Shown here piece after piece: positions 22,093-35,775 of a stretch of DNA of 64,000 nt. The DNA is from Tuctoria greenei (taxonomy: Eukaryota > Streptophyta > Magnoliopsida > Poales > Poaceae). The stretch lies in the NCBI GenBank assembly GCA_036927565.1, contig JAYESD010000009.1, positions 163,888,929 to 163,952,928 of the forward strand, given 5' to 3'. Made by a program: the position numbers and the translations under genes. The first letter of the stretch is position 1. Each line of letters begins with the position of its first letter. The notes under the pieces were generated by a model, which was given only the letters and a program-made list of their open reading frames with translations, was not told where the DNA came from and ran no database searches.

Positions 22093-23962
22093 TGTAGGAT
22101 AGAAGAGCACGTGAAAAGCTACCAAAGGGGGGTGAATGGTAGATTTAAAAATCTTACGCAGCGGAAACAATTAAACCCGAACCCCTTTGGCAGAAAAACG
22201 ATCTCTTAAAGAAATCATGTGTGAGACTAATATAAATGTGTTTCACCTTGAGAATAGTGATGGATATCAGAGAGAATCAAGTCACGAAGACAACACAAAA
22301 GGAATCACTCAAATCCGTCGAGAAAAACTCAAGTTATGATCGAAAGATCAAACAATGGTCAATCTGTCCTACCCGAGAAAAAAACAGTTCTGGAACGCTG
22401 CAAAGAAACTCGTGTAGATCAGAAACCACAAATCCAATGACCGTGAAATTTTGACATATGATAGATAATCAACTTTTGAAGACAACCGAAAAACAATCAC
22501 GTCAATTGGATCTTTAAAACTCGAGTTATGATAAAACCACCGACGAAAGGTAGTGCTGTCCAGAAACTCGATGAGTAAAACTTGTCTGGAACAAGTCGGA
22601 CGAACAAGGCACAAAAGTTCCTTCAAACTACGAATTTTATTCAATATAAAACAAGAGGAACAGCCCCAAAGTCGTCCACACGAGCTCTGGGCTCCCTTGT
22701 TTATATAACCAGCCCTTAGGCCAACCCAATATCAACTAGGACTCCAATCCTACTCAGATCACGAATCGTAACTTTCCATAACTGCTCAAGATTCTTCTAT
22801 ACGCAGATAGAAGCAATCTTAAGACTTCCAAACACATTAGGAACGTATCCCACATTCCTAAACAACTCAAATTCATGACCCACACGAAATCCTATCATAA
22901 CCAACTCAAATCTTTCCATATTTGAGTCAAACCCGACTCAGTCGCAGCCTGAGTCCATAACCTAGTCGGTTGGACCTTTCCGACCAATTCTTTACGTCCA
23001 CATCTCTTCATCACGTCTCGGAACCATGTAGCCACGTCCATGCACTCCTTTCACACGTGCAAACATCTTCCAACGATGTCCAGTAACCTTCATATGCACC
23101 GCCCTTGATTCAATCATCCTGCACGACCTCCTGATCAGCTCAACCACAGTTCCTTCCGAACTTGGTTGTTGGAACCTCATCTCCTCCCTGAGACTAGTCC
23201 AATGGATCCAGTCACCAGCCATGTCTTGAACTCAAGCAACACCTGCACATTAATAAACAACCAATCCATACGAGCCCAAGTCCTTGACTTGACTCAAGTT
23301 AGTTCCGAACACAACACATTTCGGGAGAACCTCACATAAGCATGTTGCAAAACCACAACAACATGATATCATCCATATCAACCAAAACGCACCAAAAACT
23401 TAGCAAATGAATACTAAGCAATCTTTCCAATTATGTAAAGCAAGTACGAAACATTGCAAATGAAAAGCAGAAGCACTATTGTCAAGTTCCGGACCTTGTT
23501 AGAGCAACTCGTACCTTGAGCCGGAGCTAACAAAAACTAGTAGAACCTAGCGCCAGAGCTTACCAAAACTAGTACAATGAAGCACCTGTCGAAGATTACC
23601 AAAACTAGTAGATCCTAGCACCAGAGCTTACCAAAAACTAGTCAACCCAAAACCGGAGCTAGACAAAGTACGTCGGAGCTTAGCAAAAGCATTCCGGAGC
23701 TATCAAATATATGCCGGAGCTATCAAAGACATGCCGGAGCTAAAGATAAAGCTCACCGGAGCTGACCAAAGCTAGTCGGACCTAGCATCGAACGTAACCG
23801 GAGCTACCCAAACCAAGCCGGACCTACCGTTGGACCTTGCTGTAGCTTAGAGCTAGAGTCGGACCTTGATAAAAAGGTGTTTTGGTGATATTCAAAACTT
23901 TTATCATCAAAGCCAAGTGTATTCACTACAAGCCAATGTATTCAACACATATAGGTCTTACA
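22093..23962 (-). repeat. Element B 5' LTR (right)
   Basis: 1,870 bp, near-identical to 13672-15552 apart from about 25-30 substitutions, a homopolymer change, and loss of one short unit in the CCGGAGCT array (23510-23870). It would drive the element's minus-strand transcription. Confidence 0.94.
22701..22708 (-). promoter_or_regulatory. Element B core promoter TATA box
   Basis: TTATATAA in the 5' LTR, about 600 bp from the LTR inner end on the minus strand; repeated in the other LTR near 14280. The CCGGAGCT array lies upstream of it. Confidence 0.55.
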
Positions 23963-23967
23963 ATCCC

Positions 23968-25201
23968 GAGGTTCGGAACCACAAATGATCCTACGTCCCC
24001 GTTGAGGAGTCCACAAAGGACCAGGCCTTCTCTAGCCTTTCCCTCACGAGTTGCCACAAAGGCCAACTCCCAAATCTTCTACTATCACAAAGATTGTTAC
24101 AAACTCCCTGATTACAAGAGGTCACAAAGAAATCACGGGGCGACGCCTAACCGTCTAGGGGAGAACCCCAAGAGCAACAAACACGCAATCACGAAGAAAC
24201 TTAGCGAATCACACGTTGCTCAACCCCTCAACAAACCGTTTCTACCGATTCTCACAAAGCACTCTTCACTCTCCCAAAAACTCGAATTTGGGCTCTAGAG
24301 GTGAAGAACAAGTGGAGAGAGGTTCTTGAGTTCAAATGGGCATTTAGAACTGTTCAGGGGTGTTAGGCATAGTTGGTGGGTCGAAACCACCCACTATTTA
24401 TACTCCAAAAGGTCATTAGAGCCATTTGACACAGCCCACGTCGGACATGTCTGACACAAAGTCGGACTTGTCCGAATCGCTGATGTCATAAAGCGTACGG
24501 CTACCCGTTGGAATTTAAATAGTGCACCAAAAGCCACCTCGGACATGTCTGACATAAAGTCGGACATGTCTGACCTCAAAGGTCAGGCCTTTCACTTCAG
24601 ACTTGTCTGACCAAAACCACTTCAGACATGTCTGACACACAATCTCGGACATGTCTGAAGTTCTGCAGAGAGAACTCCGACAAGTCTGACTCTCTGGGAC
24701 TTAGAAAATTTTTCTTAGTCCCGGGAACAGATCCATCTCGGACATGTCCGACCTCCAGGTTCGGACAAGTCCGAAACTTCACTGGAACTCTCACTGGAAC
24801 CCTTCCAGTACCAATTCGGATAAGTCTGACACACAGTCTCGGACATATCCGACTTCCAACAGAGGGAATTCGGACATGTTTGACACCACAAGTCAGACAA
24901 GTCCACCCAGCCACAAAGGCCCTACTAAAAGCTTCTGCAAAGGGGTTGAGCACCCGAATGACTCACTAAGTGTCTACGCGTCGTGTCCCTCTTAATAGTA
25001 CGGTTTTTTCCTACGACTCAAGGAGAAAATAGAAAACCCTATTTCTATTCTTCTTCACCACAACTTTTCTCCTTTTGCCGTCTCTCTTCAAAGCTCCATT
25101 CCGTACTCCGGATCTGCGCTCATGCTCAACCAAGTTCATTAGCACTTTAATGGTTCATCATCAATCCACCAAAACCCACAAGGGACCTAGATGCACTTAC
25201 A
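23968..25201 (-). repeat. Element A 5' LTR, outer part (U3 side)
   Basis: Continues the LTR after element B and ends GATGCACTTACA, followed by the GCCAT duplication. It contains the palindrome cluster (24435-24905) and the TATA box (24395-24402). Confidence 0.92.
24395..24402 (-). promoter_or_regulatory. Element A core promoter TATA box
   Basis: Minus-strand TATAAATA, conserved in all four LTRs of the A/C family (4244, 24395, 35066, 44905). About fifteen copies of the 14-bp TCGGACATGTCYGA motif lie 40-510 bp upstream. Element B now separates this promoter from gag and pol. Confidence 0.6.
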
Positions 25202-28200
25202 GCCATGCATTTGCCAGTGATGCTCGTGTTGCGAAGGGTCCGTGTATCAAGTCTCGGAATCGTCGACGTCTCGATAAGTCTGAAGTGGAGTTGCATCTTT
25301 GCAAGCATGGATTTATGCCCGACTATCTTGTGTGGCGCGAGCATGGGGAGATAGGGCATGATGATGAGTCAGACGGTAATGAGCATGAAGATCGGATGGA
25401 TGAGATGATAGAAGACATTGGTAAAGAGTATGAAGATCAGTCACAATCGAAGGAGGTGAAGGAGTTTTACGAGCTTCTTGCTGTCACAAATCGAAAAGTG
25501 TATGAGGGTACCAATGTGACCATTTTGCAGGCGGTCACATGACTTATGGCGATGAAGTCCAAGTACAATTTCGTGAACAATTGCTACAATGGTATCATTA
25601 AGCTGATTATTGATCTCCTTCCTTCAGTTCATCAGATGCCGTAAGATCTATACCAATCTAAGAAAATTTTTGCTGGTCTGGGCATAAATTATGAGAAGAT
25701 TGATGCGTGCAAGAATAATTGCCTGCTGTTTTGGAAGGAACACATGAACAATACTCATTGTATGCATTGCAAGAAATCTAGATATGTGGACGTCATGAGT
25801 GATGATGGAGAACAAATGACTACAAAAGTACCGATCAAACAACTTCGGTACATGCCAATCACGTCAAGGCTTAAACGATTGCTTATGTCCCAAGAAAAAG
25901 TGAAGCACATGAGATGGCATTCTGAAGGAGTACGTGAGAACGATGACAAAGACATTATGGCACATCCTTCGGATGTCGCAACTTGGCAAGCTTTAGACCA
26001 TTTTGATCCGGAGTTTGCAAGAGATCTGAGAAATGTTCATCTTGGGTTGTCAACAGATGGTTTCACTCCATTTAGCACCAGTAACAGCCCATACTCTTGT
26101 TGACTTGTTTTTATCATACCCTACAATCTCCCTCCCAACGTGTACATGAAAGAAGGATACATATTCCTTACAGCGGTCATTCCTAGTCCTAAATATCTAG
26201 TCAAGAAAATCAATGTGTTTATGCAATCGTTGATTGAAGAGTTGAAAGAGTTGTAGCAAGGTGTAAAGGCATATGACAGTCATATGAAATGTGAATTTGA
26301 ATTACGTGCCATGTATCTATGGTCAATTCATGATTTGTTGGCATATTGCATTTGGTTTGGTTGGTGTGTCCACAGACAATTGTGTTGTCCCATATGTATG
26401 AGTGATACTGATGCCATAAGGCTGAAGTATGGAAAAAAAGTCAGTTTTTTTATTGTCATCGATGATTCCTTCCTTCAAATCATCCTTTCAGGAGGGATAC
26501 ACAATCATTCCGAAAATGCATAAGAGTTACAAAAGGAGCACATCGTCGATTCACAAGCGAACAAAAAATGTCATGTCATGCAAAGTTAAAATAGTTCGAA
26601 GAAGATGGTTTCGAAGGGTATGGTACATAACACAACTGGACTCATATTTCTTTTCTTTGGGAGCTACCATATGCAAAGGTGTTGCTTCTATCACACAACA
26701 TTGATTTGTTGCACCAGGAGCGTAATGTCGCTGAAAGCATCATAAGCATGTGTTTTGATTTTACCGGTCAAACCAAAGATAATTTGAATGTGAGAAAAGA
26801 TTTAGCTGATCTTTGTGATCATCTTGGGTTGGAGATTAGAACAAATGCAAGTGGAAATGAAATTAGACCACGAGCTTCTTACTGTGTCAAGTCAGAATAA
26901 AGAAAGTAAATACTTAGTTGGTTGAAAACAATGAAGTTTCTAGACCGCTATGCAGCTAACATAAAGCGATGTGTTAATCTCGACACCGGTAAACTGAATA
27001 GGTTGAAGAGTCATGATTACCATATTATGATGGAAATACTTTTACTAGTAATGTTTCGTGGATACTTCAAACCTGAGTTATGGAAGATATTTGCTGAACT
27101 TAGCTATTTTTATAGGCAGATATGTGCTAAGGAAGTGTCAAAGAAGATAATGCGGCAGTGGGAGAAAGAAATCATCGTGCTTGTATGTAAGATGGAAAAA
27201 GTCTTGAATGTTATGCAACATTTGCTGGTCCATTTGCCTTATGAGCGTTAGTAGCATAACCTACACAGTTCAGGTGGATGTATAGTCAAGAAAGAGAACT
27301 GAAAAAAATTAGAGCTACAGTGCGCGACAAGACAAGAGTTGAGGGGTGTATTGAAGAGGCATTTGCAGCTAAAGAGATTACAAACTTATCTAGCAAATAT
27401 TTCGCACATGACAATAATGCGAATGCATCTACGACACGATATCATGATGCAGAAGAGCAGCCTGTGACTGAGCTTAAAATTTTTCACTAGAACGGTAAAG
27501 GTGTTGGAGTTGACACTTCTCATTATATTTCAGAGCAAGAGAGGAACTACACCATGCTTTACATATTTCTCAACCTGGAAGAAGTGTTACCGTTTTTTTA
27601 AAATGTTTGACAACCTGTATTGGACATCTTCTCAAAGGGCGATGCAAAGTCAATTGGATAATCTACGTCAGCATGTCATAAAAGGTGGCAAAAACTTCAT
27701 GAACTGGTTCCGTGAACATGTAATTTTTTATCCGTCCTTTGTTCTTCAATCATAGTTTATATATTTATTATAAGATGCTAAATTTGTATATTGTCATACG
27801 TGTAGTCGATGAAGGATGTCAATTTCTCTGATGAATTACGACAGATCACGAATGGTAAATTGAAAGCTAGAGAATTTAGCCGATACGATATTAATGGATA
27901 CCATTTTCGAACGGCAAGTTTAAAAGCAAATCGTCCACTTGTAGCCACATCAAACAGTGGAGTGTGTATAACGGCTGCAAAGGGTAGTGTAAAAGTGAAG
28001 GAATACTATGGTGTTCTTCAAAAAATAATTGAGTATACATTTGGCAGTACGAAAGAACTGAAGCTGGTGTTTTTTTTACTATCACTGGTTTGATCCAACA
28101 TTGGGCACGCGAGTGGATGATTTTGGAATGGTGGAGGTCAACCACAACTCACACTATACAGCCCCTAACAACAATGTTGTACTTGCACATCAAGTGGAAC

Positions 28201-30779
28201 AAGTGTACTATTTAAGTTATCCTCATCCAAGTTTAAAAAATTGTTAGGTTGTATATAAAGTTAACCATGAAATGCACCTTCGTCGTTGCGATGAGTACAC
28301 AGACAATCAGGAAGACGATGATGGTGGTGTTTATCAAGATGAAGTCGAGGAAGTACAAGATATTAGGATATCTTCTAGGACAGAACTTCCAGAAATTGCT
28401 AGTACTAGTCTAGAGTTAATGTCTGTAGAACAAGCTGACCTTTCGAAAAAACGTATTCAGCAATCTCAAAGGATTATAGAAAAGAAAAAGAAAATTTTTG
28501 AAGAAGAGAGTGAAGGAGAAGAGTTTGAAGAAGAGATGGTAGAAGAAGAGAGGCATGAAAATCTTCATGCACGTGTGATAGAAGCAGATTCAGATGCTGA
28601 TGATTTTTAGCAGATTCTGATGCTTATGATTTTTAGTTCTTATTATACGCATTATTTGAGATTTAATTTTTATTGTGTACATCTTTTAATCTTTATCATT
28701 TATTGTTTATTGTTTAATAATCTCGTAAACTAATCATTATTTTGAAATTTATGCTGATGTGGAGGCTTTTCAAAAAAGAGAAGAAACGAAGTGGTGATAC
28801 TTCTTCCTCTGCGTCTCACCACAGTAGTGGTTCGGTTCACATATCCTTGTTTCAGGTACTTTGTTTTTTTATTAACACTTCAATATCATAATAAGCTATT
28901 TACTATTCGTTATATGTTTATTTGCATTTGTAGGGCACGACCGTGAGTGCAGATAAACAGAGACAACTTACGAGGTGTGTGACAGAGGAGGCATCGAGCC
29001 AGCTAGCACCAGGTTCAAGTCCCACACAAGTCAGAGATGTTTGGAACCAGGTGTACTCGGAGGAGGCTCAGGAGCAGGAAGGAGGCTTAGGAGCAGGCAC
29101 ACTAGAGGAGGCTCAAGCGCGTGCCTTTGGGTCATCTTCTGAGGGTGGACAGGGTGCTACCGAAAGTGGACAGGGTGGTACTAAGGGTGAAGAGAGCGGA
29201 GAAGAGGAAGATGATCCAGAACGAGATGCAAGGTTGGCAAGATTGGCGGAGTTACAAGAGGCAGCATAGGGGCAGAGTGATCGATGCCCTTACAGGTATT
29301 TTTTAAAATTATTTGATAAGCTATCTTATACATTTGATTTTCTTGTTAACTAACTAATGTTATTTGTACAGGCTGCGGAGACACCTTTTATACACGCGGG
29401 CGGTTATAAGGCCAAAGGGTACTAGGTGCTGGACCAAGATTGGTTGAGATGGCGGGGGGCATCGACATTGTGTTAACACGAAGTTGGGAGATGCCATCTG
29501 GTTTTGCTTCCCGGAGATGGTTCTTGCAGGCGGTCAACTAATTGTCGCGCATAATTGGGATCATTATGCCCTAAAATCATATGGCACTGCGGGTACTTGT
29601 CAGGACAAAGTTTGGGAGATTTTTTGGGTAAGTTTGTTTTCAATGTTTAAATTATGTTATATCTTACTTTGGTTGATACTAATTGTTGGTTTTATCCAGA
29701 GTATATTTAAATTGGAGGAAGGTGTGGTTCCAGCATATGCGAGGTTCGTTTTCGAGACGTCAGCAAGAAAGATCAAGAATGACTCCTTCCCTGATGCACG
29801 GATCGAGGTTGTGATCGCGTATTACAAGACCAAGTTGCGTCAGCTCATGACAAACAAGCGAGCAGCTACAATTTATCAGCAGAAGCATGGGTACATGGAG
29901 AGTAGTGTGGATTGGATCTGTGTAGATATGGCAGCTTGGGAATGGCTATGCGAATACTGGGCATCGAAGGAGTTCAAAAATATTTTGAAAAGAAACCGAA
30001 GCAACCAGAAGAGCAAGCCTGGAATACAACGTTATGGGGCAGACGGACATGTGGGGATGGCACAATGAATGGTATGAACTATTACAATCTGTCACAACCT
30101 GAATTTTAACAAATGATCAAAATCACTCCAAATTAATTTTTTTAAAAAACTCTAACAAACCCTGGTCGCAACTAAAAATAGAGACGCATCTTTGTGCCAA
30201 TACAAATACATATATAGAAACACAAATCCCTACATAATTAAATACAAAGCAAACTACAAAATACATCTGAAATAAGTAACAATGCATGTGGAAGTATAAA
30301 CAAAGTTGATGTATGCAAACATTTACGAACATGTGAGCTCACCATTAATTAGAATAAAATCAATAAATGATATTGTGCCATAAAGACCTTCGATCAGACC
30401 TAGATCAAAACACGCTAATGGATACCCGTAAACAATTTAAATTAAGTAATAGATGTATGATGACCAACCATAAAATAAAATAAAGATAATATACATATGT
30501 GAATATGAATGAAAATATGTGTACCCAAAGTTAATGCAAGCCATCGAATAGATGAATAAGGGGGAACAAAACACTGATTAAACGATATAGGATTTTAAAC
30601 CAAAAATGGAATTCAGACTTCAAATGCAAATGCCATGCAAATCTAAAAATTACCCAAACTAGACTCAAATCTGAATAATTCAACCACCTTGGGAAATTGT
30701 GAAATATAAATATTTAAATTGAGTGAACTTGGAGAAGATCAGTTAAATCAAAACCAGCTTTGAAATCAAATTCAAACTA

Positions 30780-32460
30780 AAATGGAAGTTAAATAGACAA
30801 GGGGAAGAAAATCAGCAAAAAAAAAGGAATTTGGTCCAGTCCTCCAGCTCGGCCCATCATTTCTCCCTCAAGCGGCCCGTCTGACCTCCTCCCGCGCGGC
30901 CCAGCTCCCTACCTTTTCCCACAGCAGGCCGCCCTTCCTTCTCTCTTCCTGCGCGCGGCCCGGTCTAGCCCAACCGGCGGCGAACCGCCTTTCTTCGACC
31001 TCCCGACGCCAGCCGAGCCGACGGGACGCCCGGGAAAGCTGTGACAGGACACGTGCCCATCGCGTCGCCCTGCGTCGCCCCAACTCTGCACGGGTCACCT
31101 CGCCGCCTGCCCGCCTCGCTCTGCCGCGCCATCATGGCGTCGACGACGTGCACGTGCCAAGGAATCGAACGCCACCGCCTTTGCCCGCGCCCAAAAACAG
31201 AGCCGATCGCGACCTCGCCGAACCGCCTCTTACCCCCTATAAAACGGCACCACTCCCTCTCCCATGAGATCGCACGCCACTTACCTCGCTCCCACTGCAT
31301 GCTACTAGGATCGCGCAGCCCTCCTTCGCCTCAATTTTGAAGCTTCCCCTCTTCTTCTCTAACTCTAGCAACTCGCTCGTTCCAACGCGTCGAAGACTAG
31401 GTAATCCAATTAACCTTTCCCATTTCTTCCCCATTGTGTGGAACGCGTAGAACGCTTGTTTCTTGGTCACTTACCATATCGTGTCCAAGATCCCGATGGA
31501 CCGACATCGGCGCTGCCGTGCGCCATTGTTGCCGGCGAGTTAGAGGCCCTTCTGGCCCACGAAACCTTGCCCGACATGCGTGAATTAGCTAGTATAACAC
31601 TTAGGTGCACTTTGTTCGGAACAGAATGCCACCAGAAGTCGTTCCCGACACGCCACCACAAAGACCACCACGTCTTCCCGTCGCCGACCGCCGTGGGCGT
31701 TGCCCCGACTAGGCCGAGCGCACCGGCACGCTTCTCAGACCCCAGAACACGAGATTGGCCACTTTGTTGGAGAGAAGCAAGCGCCTAGCGCGTAGCCCGT
31801 AGGAGCACCGCCGCGCTGCCGCCTTTCCTCGTCGCCGGCCGCCGTGGGCGGTGTTCCGGCCAGTGATACCACCCCAACTCCTTCCACACGCGCTAGAACA
31901 CACCCCTCTTGCGCTGGTTCATCGATAACTCACACGCACGAGTAGGTCGACGAGCGCCCGCCTGCCTTCGCCGTGTACAGTCGCCCCTCGCCATCGCTAG
32001 CCGCCGTAGGGTCCTCTTCGGCCTGTAAGAGTGCCCTAAAACCTTGCACGAGCTCTGGAACACGCCCCTGGCAAATTATCTCGTCGGTTTACGGCGTGCC
32101 CGAGCGGATCGACGGTGCGCTGCCGCGCGCGGCCGCCACTGCTCGCCGCCGGCCGCGGTGGGCGAGTCCCCGGCCCAACCGAGCCTGCCGTATGCTTGTG
32201 AACGCCCCCTCATGCTCTCCGTACACGGCATGCTAGCTCCAGCCAAACACCGGTGAACTCCCGGCTGCCCGCCGCCGCGTCTCCGGTAGGCTACCGCCGC
32301 CTCCCCTGTTCAGCCTCCATGGCGTCTACGTGGCGCACGCGTGGCCGCCAGCCTAGCGCCACATCACCAAACCTGGGCGCCACACAAGAGGGCAAGCCCA
32401 TGCGGCTGCCCAGTCAGCGCCACACGCGCCGAAGCCCATGACCCCCCCTCCTGTACACCC
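30780..32460. other. GC-rich block of the long LTR-like insertion, no gene
   Basis: Strongly CG-rich with many overlapping small frames on both strands, all Arg/Ala/Pro-rich and without motifs. It flanks the TATA-like sequence near 31235 and is best read as promoter and leader. Confidence 0.45.
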
Positions 32461-34298
32461 GATCTATGTAGACCTAAGGTAGAGACCGCATGAGCCAGGT
32501 CTTGGTTCACGACACAATACATCCTCTGCCACTGATGACCGGGCCCTCCTTGCCAGACATACAGAGAGGTAGGGAATTGCTAGGCGCACACTCGTGATGT
32601 AAGGTCCCACAAGTCAGCCGCTGCCTGGTACAGTAAACTGCTAGGGCCACTCACTGCACACGGATCCTTAGACAATGCGTTTCTGAGACTGGAAAATTGT
32701 AGAAAAAATTCTTAAAAATTATTGCTTGCTTATGGAACATATTAGGAGTAGATGATAGAGGAAATTAATTGTATAAAATGAGGAAGATATTATTAGCTTA
32801 CCTGAAATGAAATACTTAAGAAATTAAAAAGAAATCATGTTACTGCTCTAAATTGATAATCATTTCAGAAACTAATTATCTATGAGTTTCCTACAAATTA
32901 TATAGTGATTATCATAACATGAAATGGTAACTAGTGGCAAAATAAATTGTAGAAAAAAGTGAGACTTGGTGTCATCTAATAAAATCATTCGATTAATTAG
33001 AAAATGTAGAAAATCCATATATAGCCCCCCAATCTGAAAAACCCATCAAAATAAATATATAAAAAGTATTAGGATAATAATTAAAGATATAATTAAGTGT
33101 CCCACCAATATAAGGTCTAGAGAGTAAAATAACTATCTTTATTATGGAGAATTAATTAAATTACTCATAGTTAGTGTAAAGCTTAGATAAACAAACTCCC
33201 TCAAACATAATCACCCGAAGATCTTAGAAGATGTTGCTAGGAATATACAATATAATGTGAGTAGAAAGTGACTAATATGTAATATAGAATAGGGAATTGA
33301 TTGCCATACCTATAGGGAAATCAGGTGGATAATCATAATTAGTAAAACACACATAGAAGCTCACAATTAAATAATTTCTCCATAAATCACCTTCTAAATA
33401 ATCATAGGAATACATTACTAGGACTTTAGAACAGTAGTTGATCAAAATAAAATATAGGATAATGAACTATCTAGTGTCATTGTGGAAAAATAAATAAACA
33501 ACTATGGGATAATAAAACTCACACGTAAGCTCTAAATAGAATGGACCCTACTCTAGTAACACTATGGAGTCCTACTAGCCATACTCTAAAGAGGTTCTAA
33601 AATAAGTTCATGACTTCTACACATAAAGAAAACAATAAATAAAAAATGATATAAGAGTCATACACTAGTCGTCATTAAAAATATTGGGTTGGCTTGAGAA
33701 TAGTAGAACCAATGCTTAGACTTTAAAATAAGTAGGTCTTACATTAGTAGAACTTAAGTGAATGTACTAATGTTAAGATAAGAGAATTATAAATAAGTCT
33801 CATATAGGTTATGACTAACCAGTTGATCGTAACAAAGGTAAATTATAAAGATAAACTAGTGAATTAACCATGATAGTCATAAACCCTGTAAATAACTAGA
33901 AGACCGATAAGATCGTCATAACCTTCTAATGACAATTTGGTTGACCAAAGAGGTAGTAATGTTTCCAAATAAGCCACCAATAGAATGACTTATTCTCCGA
34001 TAAACCTTATAAGAATCTTAATAACCGCGTTATCGAATGATTGTTTGTATTTATTGAAGTTTTATTTGGATTTCTTGGATCTTTATTGATGAACCGTATT
34101 TTCTTCGCGTAGCTATGTACTTAGTAATCGGAGAGTTCGTGAAGGAGATATTCAAGACACGGATCACGAAGAACAAGACAGGGACTCTAATAAACCACTG
34201 TAAAGTCAAGCTCTAACTACTTGATCATATTTCACCTATGTTTTGCAATTGCACCTATGGCTTGTTTTCATTGCATGATTATATGTCTATTTTAAAAT
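32461..34298. other. AT-rich stretch without genes
   Basis: No open frame of note, no repeats with clear ends; part of the insertion starting at 30090. Confidence 0.5.
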
Positions 34299-35775
34299 TG
34301 AAAGCGGCCTAGAGGGGGGGGGTGAATAGGCGATAATCGATAATTTAAACTTAATTTAGAGTTATGAAAACAGAGAAGTCGGACTTGTCTGACTTCTAGT
34401 CGGACTTGTCTGACCTAAGTCGGACAAGTCTGACCTGGGTCGGATAAGTCCGAGATTACCTGCACGATCAGATCAAAAATCCAATTTTTAAGCGATCTAG
34501 TGAGAGATATCGATCCCTAGCAGTTCTACACGAAGTATGGAGTAGAAAGAAAGCTGAGGGAGAGATAGCACGCGGAAAAACACTAGAATCAAAACTTGCG
34601 AGAACAGAAGAACAACAAGAGACAAACGATTTTATCCCGAGGTTCGGAACCACAAAGGATCCTACGTCCCCGTTGAGGAGTCCACAAGGGACCAGACCTT
34701 CTCTAGCCTTTCCCTCACGAGTTGCCACAAGGGCCAACTCTCAATCTTCCACTATCACAAAGATTGTTACAAACTCCCCGATTACAAGAGATCACAAAGA
34801 AATCGCGGGGCGGCGCCTAATCGTCTAGGGGAGAACCCCAAGAGCAACAAACACGCAATCACGAAGAAACTTAGCGAATCATACGTTGCTCAACCCCTCA
34901 ACAAACCGTTTCTCCCGATTCTCACAAAGCACTCTTCACTCTCCCAAAAAACACGAATTTGGGCTCTAGAGGTGAAGAACAAGTGGAGAGAGGTTCTTGA
35001 GTTCAAATGGGTGTTCAAAACTGTTCAGGGATGTTAGGCATAGTTGGTGGGTCGAAACCACCCACTATTTATACTCCAAAAGGTCATTAGAGCCGTTTGA
35101 CACAGCCCACATCGGACATGTCTGACACAAAGTCGGACATGTCTGACCTCAAAGGTCATGCCTTTCACTTCAGACTTGTCTGACCAAAACCACTTCAGAC
35201 ATGTCTGACACACAATCTCGGACATGTCTGAAGTTCTGCAGAGAGAACTCGGACAAGTCTGACTCTCTGGGACTTAGAAAATTTTTCTTAGTCCCTGGGA
35301 ACAGATCCATCTTGGACATGTCCGACCCCCAGGTTCGGACAAGTCCGAAACTTCACTGGAACTCTCACTGGAACCCTTCCAGTATTAATTCGGACATGTC
35401 TGACTCATAGTTTCGGACATGTCCAACTTCCAACAGAGGGAATTCGGACATGTCTGACACCACAAGTCAGACAAGTCCGCCCAAGCCACAAAGGCCCTAC
35501 TAAAATCTTCTACTAAGGGGTTGAGCACCCGAATGACTCACTAAGTGTCTACGCGTCGTGTCCCTCTTAATAGTACGGTTTTTCCTACGATGCAAGGAGA
35601 AAATAGAAAACCCTATTTCTATTCTTCTTCACCACAACTTTTCTCCTTTTTCCGTCTTTTTTCAAAGCTCCATTCCGTACTCTGGATCTACGCTCATGCT
35701 CAACCAAGTTCATTAGCACTTTAATGGTTCATCATCAATCCACCAAAACCCACAAGGGACCTAGATGCACTTACA
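34299..35775 (-). repeat. Element C 3' LTR (left)
   Basis: 1,477 bp, TG...CA, with the palindrome arrays (34380-34450 and 35110-35480) and minus-strand TATAAATA at 35066-35073. Confidence 0.94.

Larger units (their letters stand above)
13672..23962 (-). mobile_element. Element B: second Copia family (SIRE-like), inserted in the 5' LTR of A
   Basis: Both LTRs begin TGTAGGATmGAAGAGC and end GGTCTTACA; the 5-bp duplication ATCCC flanks it at 13667-13671 and 23963-23967, and joining the flanks restores the LTR of A. Reading right to left it has the 5' LTR, a perfect iMet primer-binding site, a long gag with two zinc-knuckle-like motifs, pol, repeated polypurine tracts and the 3' LTR. There is no extra ORF. 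By eye the two LTRs differ at roughly 25-30 of ~1,870 positions plus small indels (about 1.4%), so it is young. gag has a nonsense codon and a frameshift; pol has one frameshift. Confidence 0.94.
3480..25201 (-). mobile_element. Element A: SIRE-type (Sirevirus-like) Copia LTR retrotransposon
   Basis: Both LTRs begin TGAAAGCGGCC and end at GATGCACTTA(C/A)A; the 5-bp target duplication GCCAT flanks the element at 3475-3479 and 25202-25206. Reading right to left it has the 5' LTR (split by element B), a primer-binding site, gag, pol in the Copia order (protease, integrase, RT, RNase H), an extra ORF downstream of pol, polypurine tracts and the 3' LTR. The extra ORF, long gag, several polypurine tracts and palindromic repeats are known Sirevirus traits. 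Without element B it is about 11.4 kb. The pol frame is open, but gag and the extra ORF are broken. It lies inside the CACTA-1 transposase gene. Confidence 0.93.
3385..28610 (+). pseudogene. CACTA-1 TNP2-like transposase, split by element A and decayed
   Basis: The start ATG at 3385 opens MGDDCKAMYDEW, matching MGEDRSWMYTGW of the CACTA-2 copy. Copia element A interrupts the coding exon after 3479; coding sequence resumes at 25207. Recognisable parts in order are the N-terminal transposase-associated region (to ~25540), the TNP2/Transposase_21 core (~25560-27050; motifs KSRYVDV, STDGFTPF, AMYLWSIHDL), a DUF4218-like part (~27050-27490), then after an intron near 27722-27806 a DUF4216-like part (~27810-28090), ending in an acidic tail. 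One frame carries stops at 25540, 25642, 26101 and 26254, and frameshifts follow (for example near 26450 and 27250). The TGA at 26101 replaces a Trp kept in the CACTA-2 copy. It is certainly non-functional. Confidence 0.88.
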
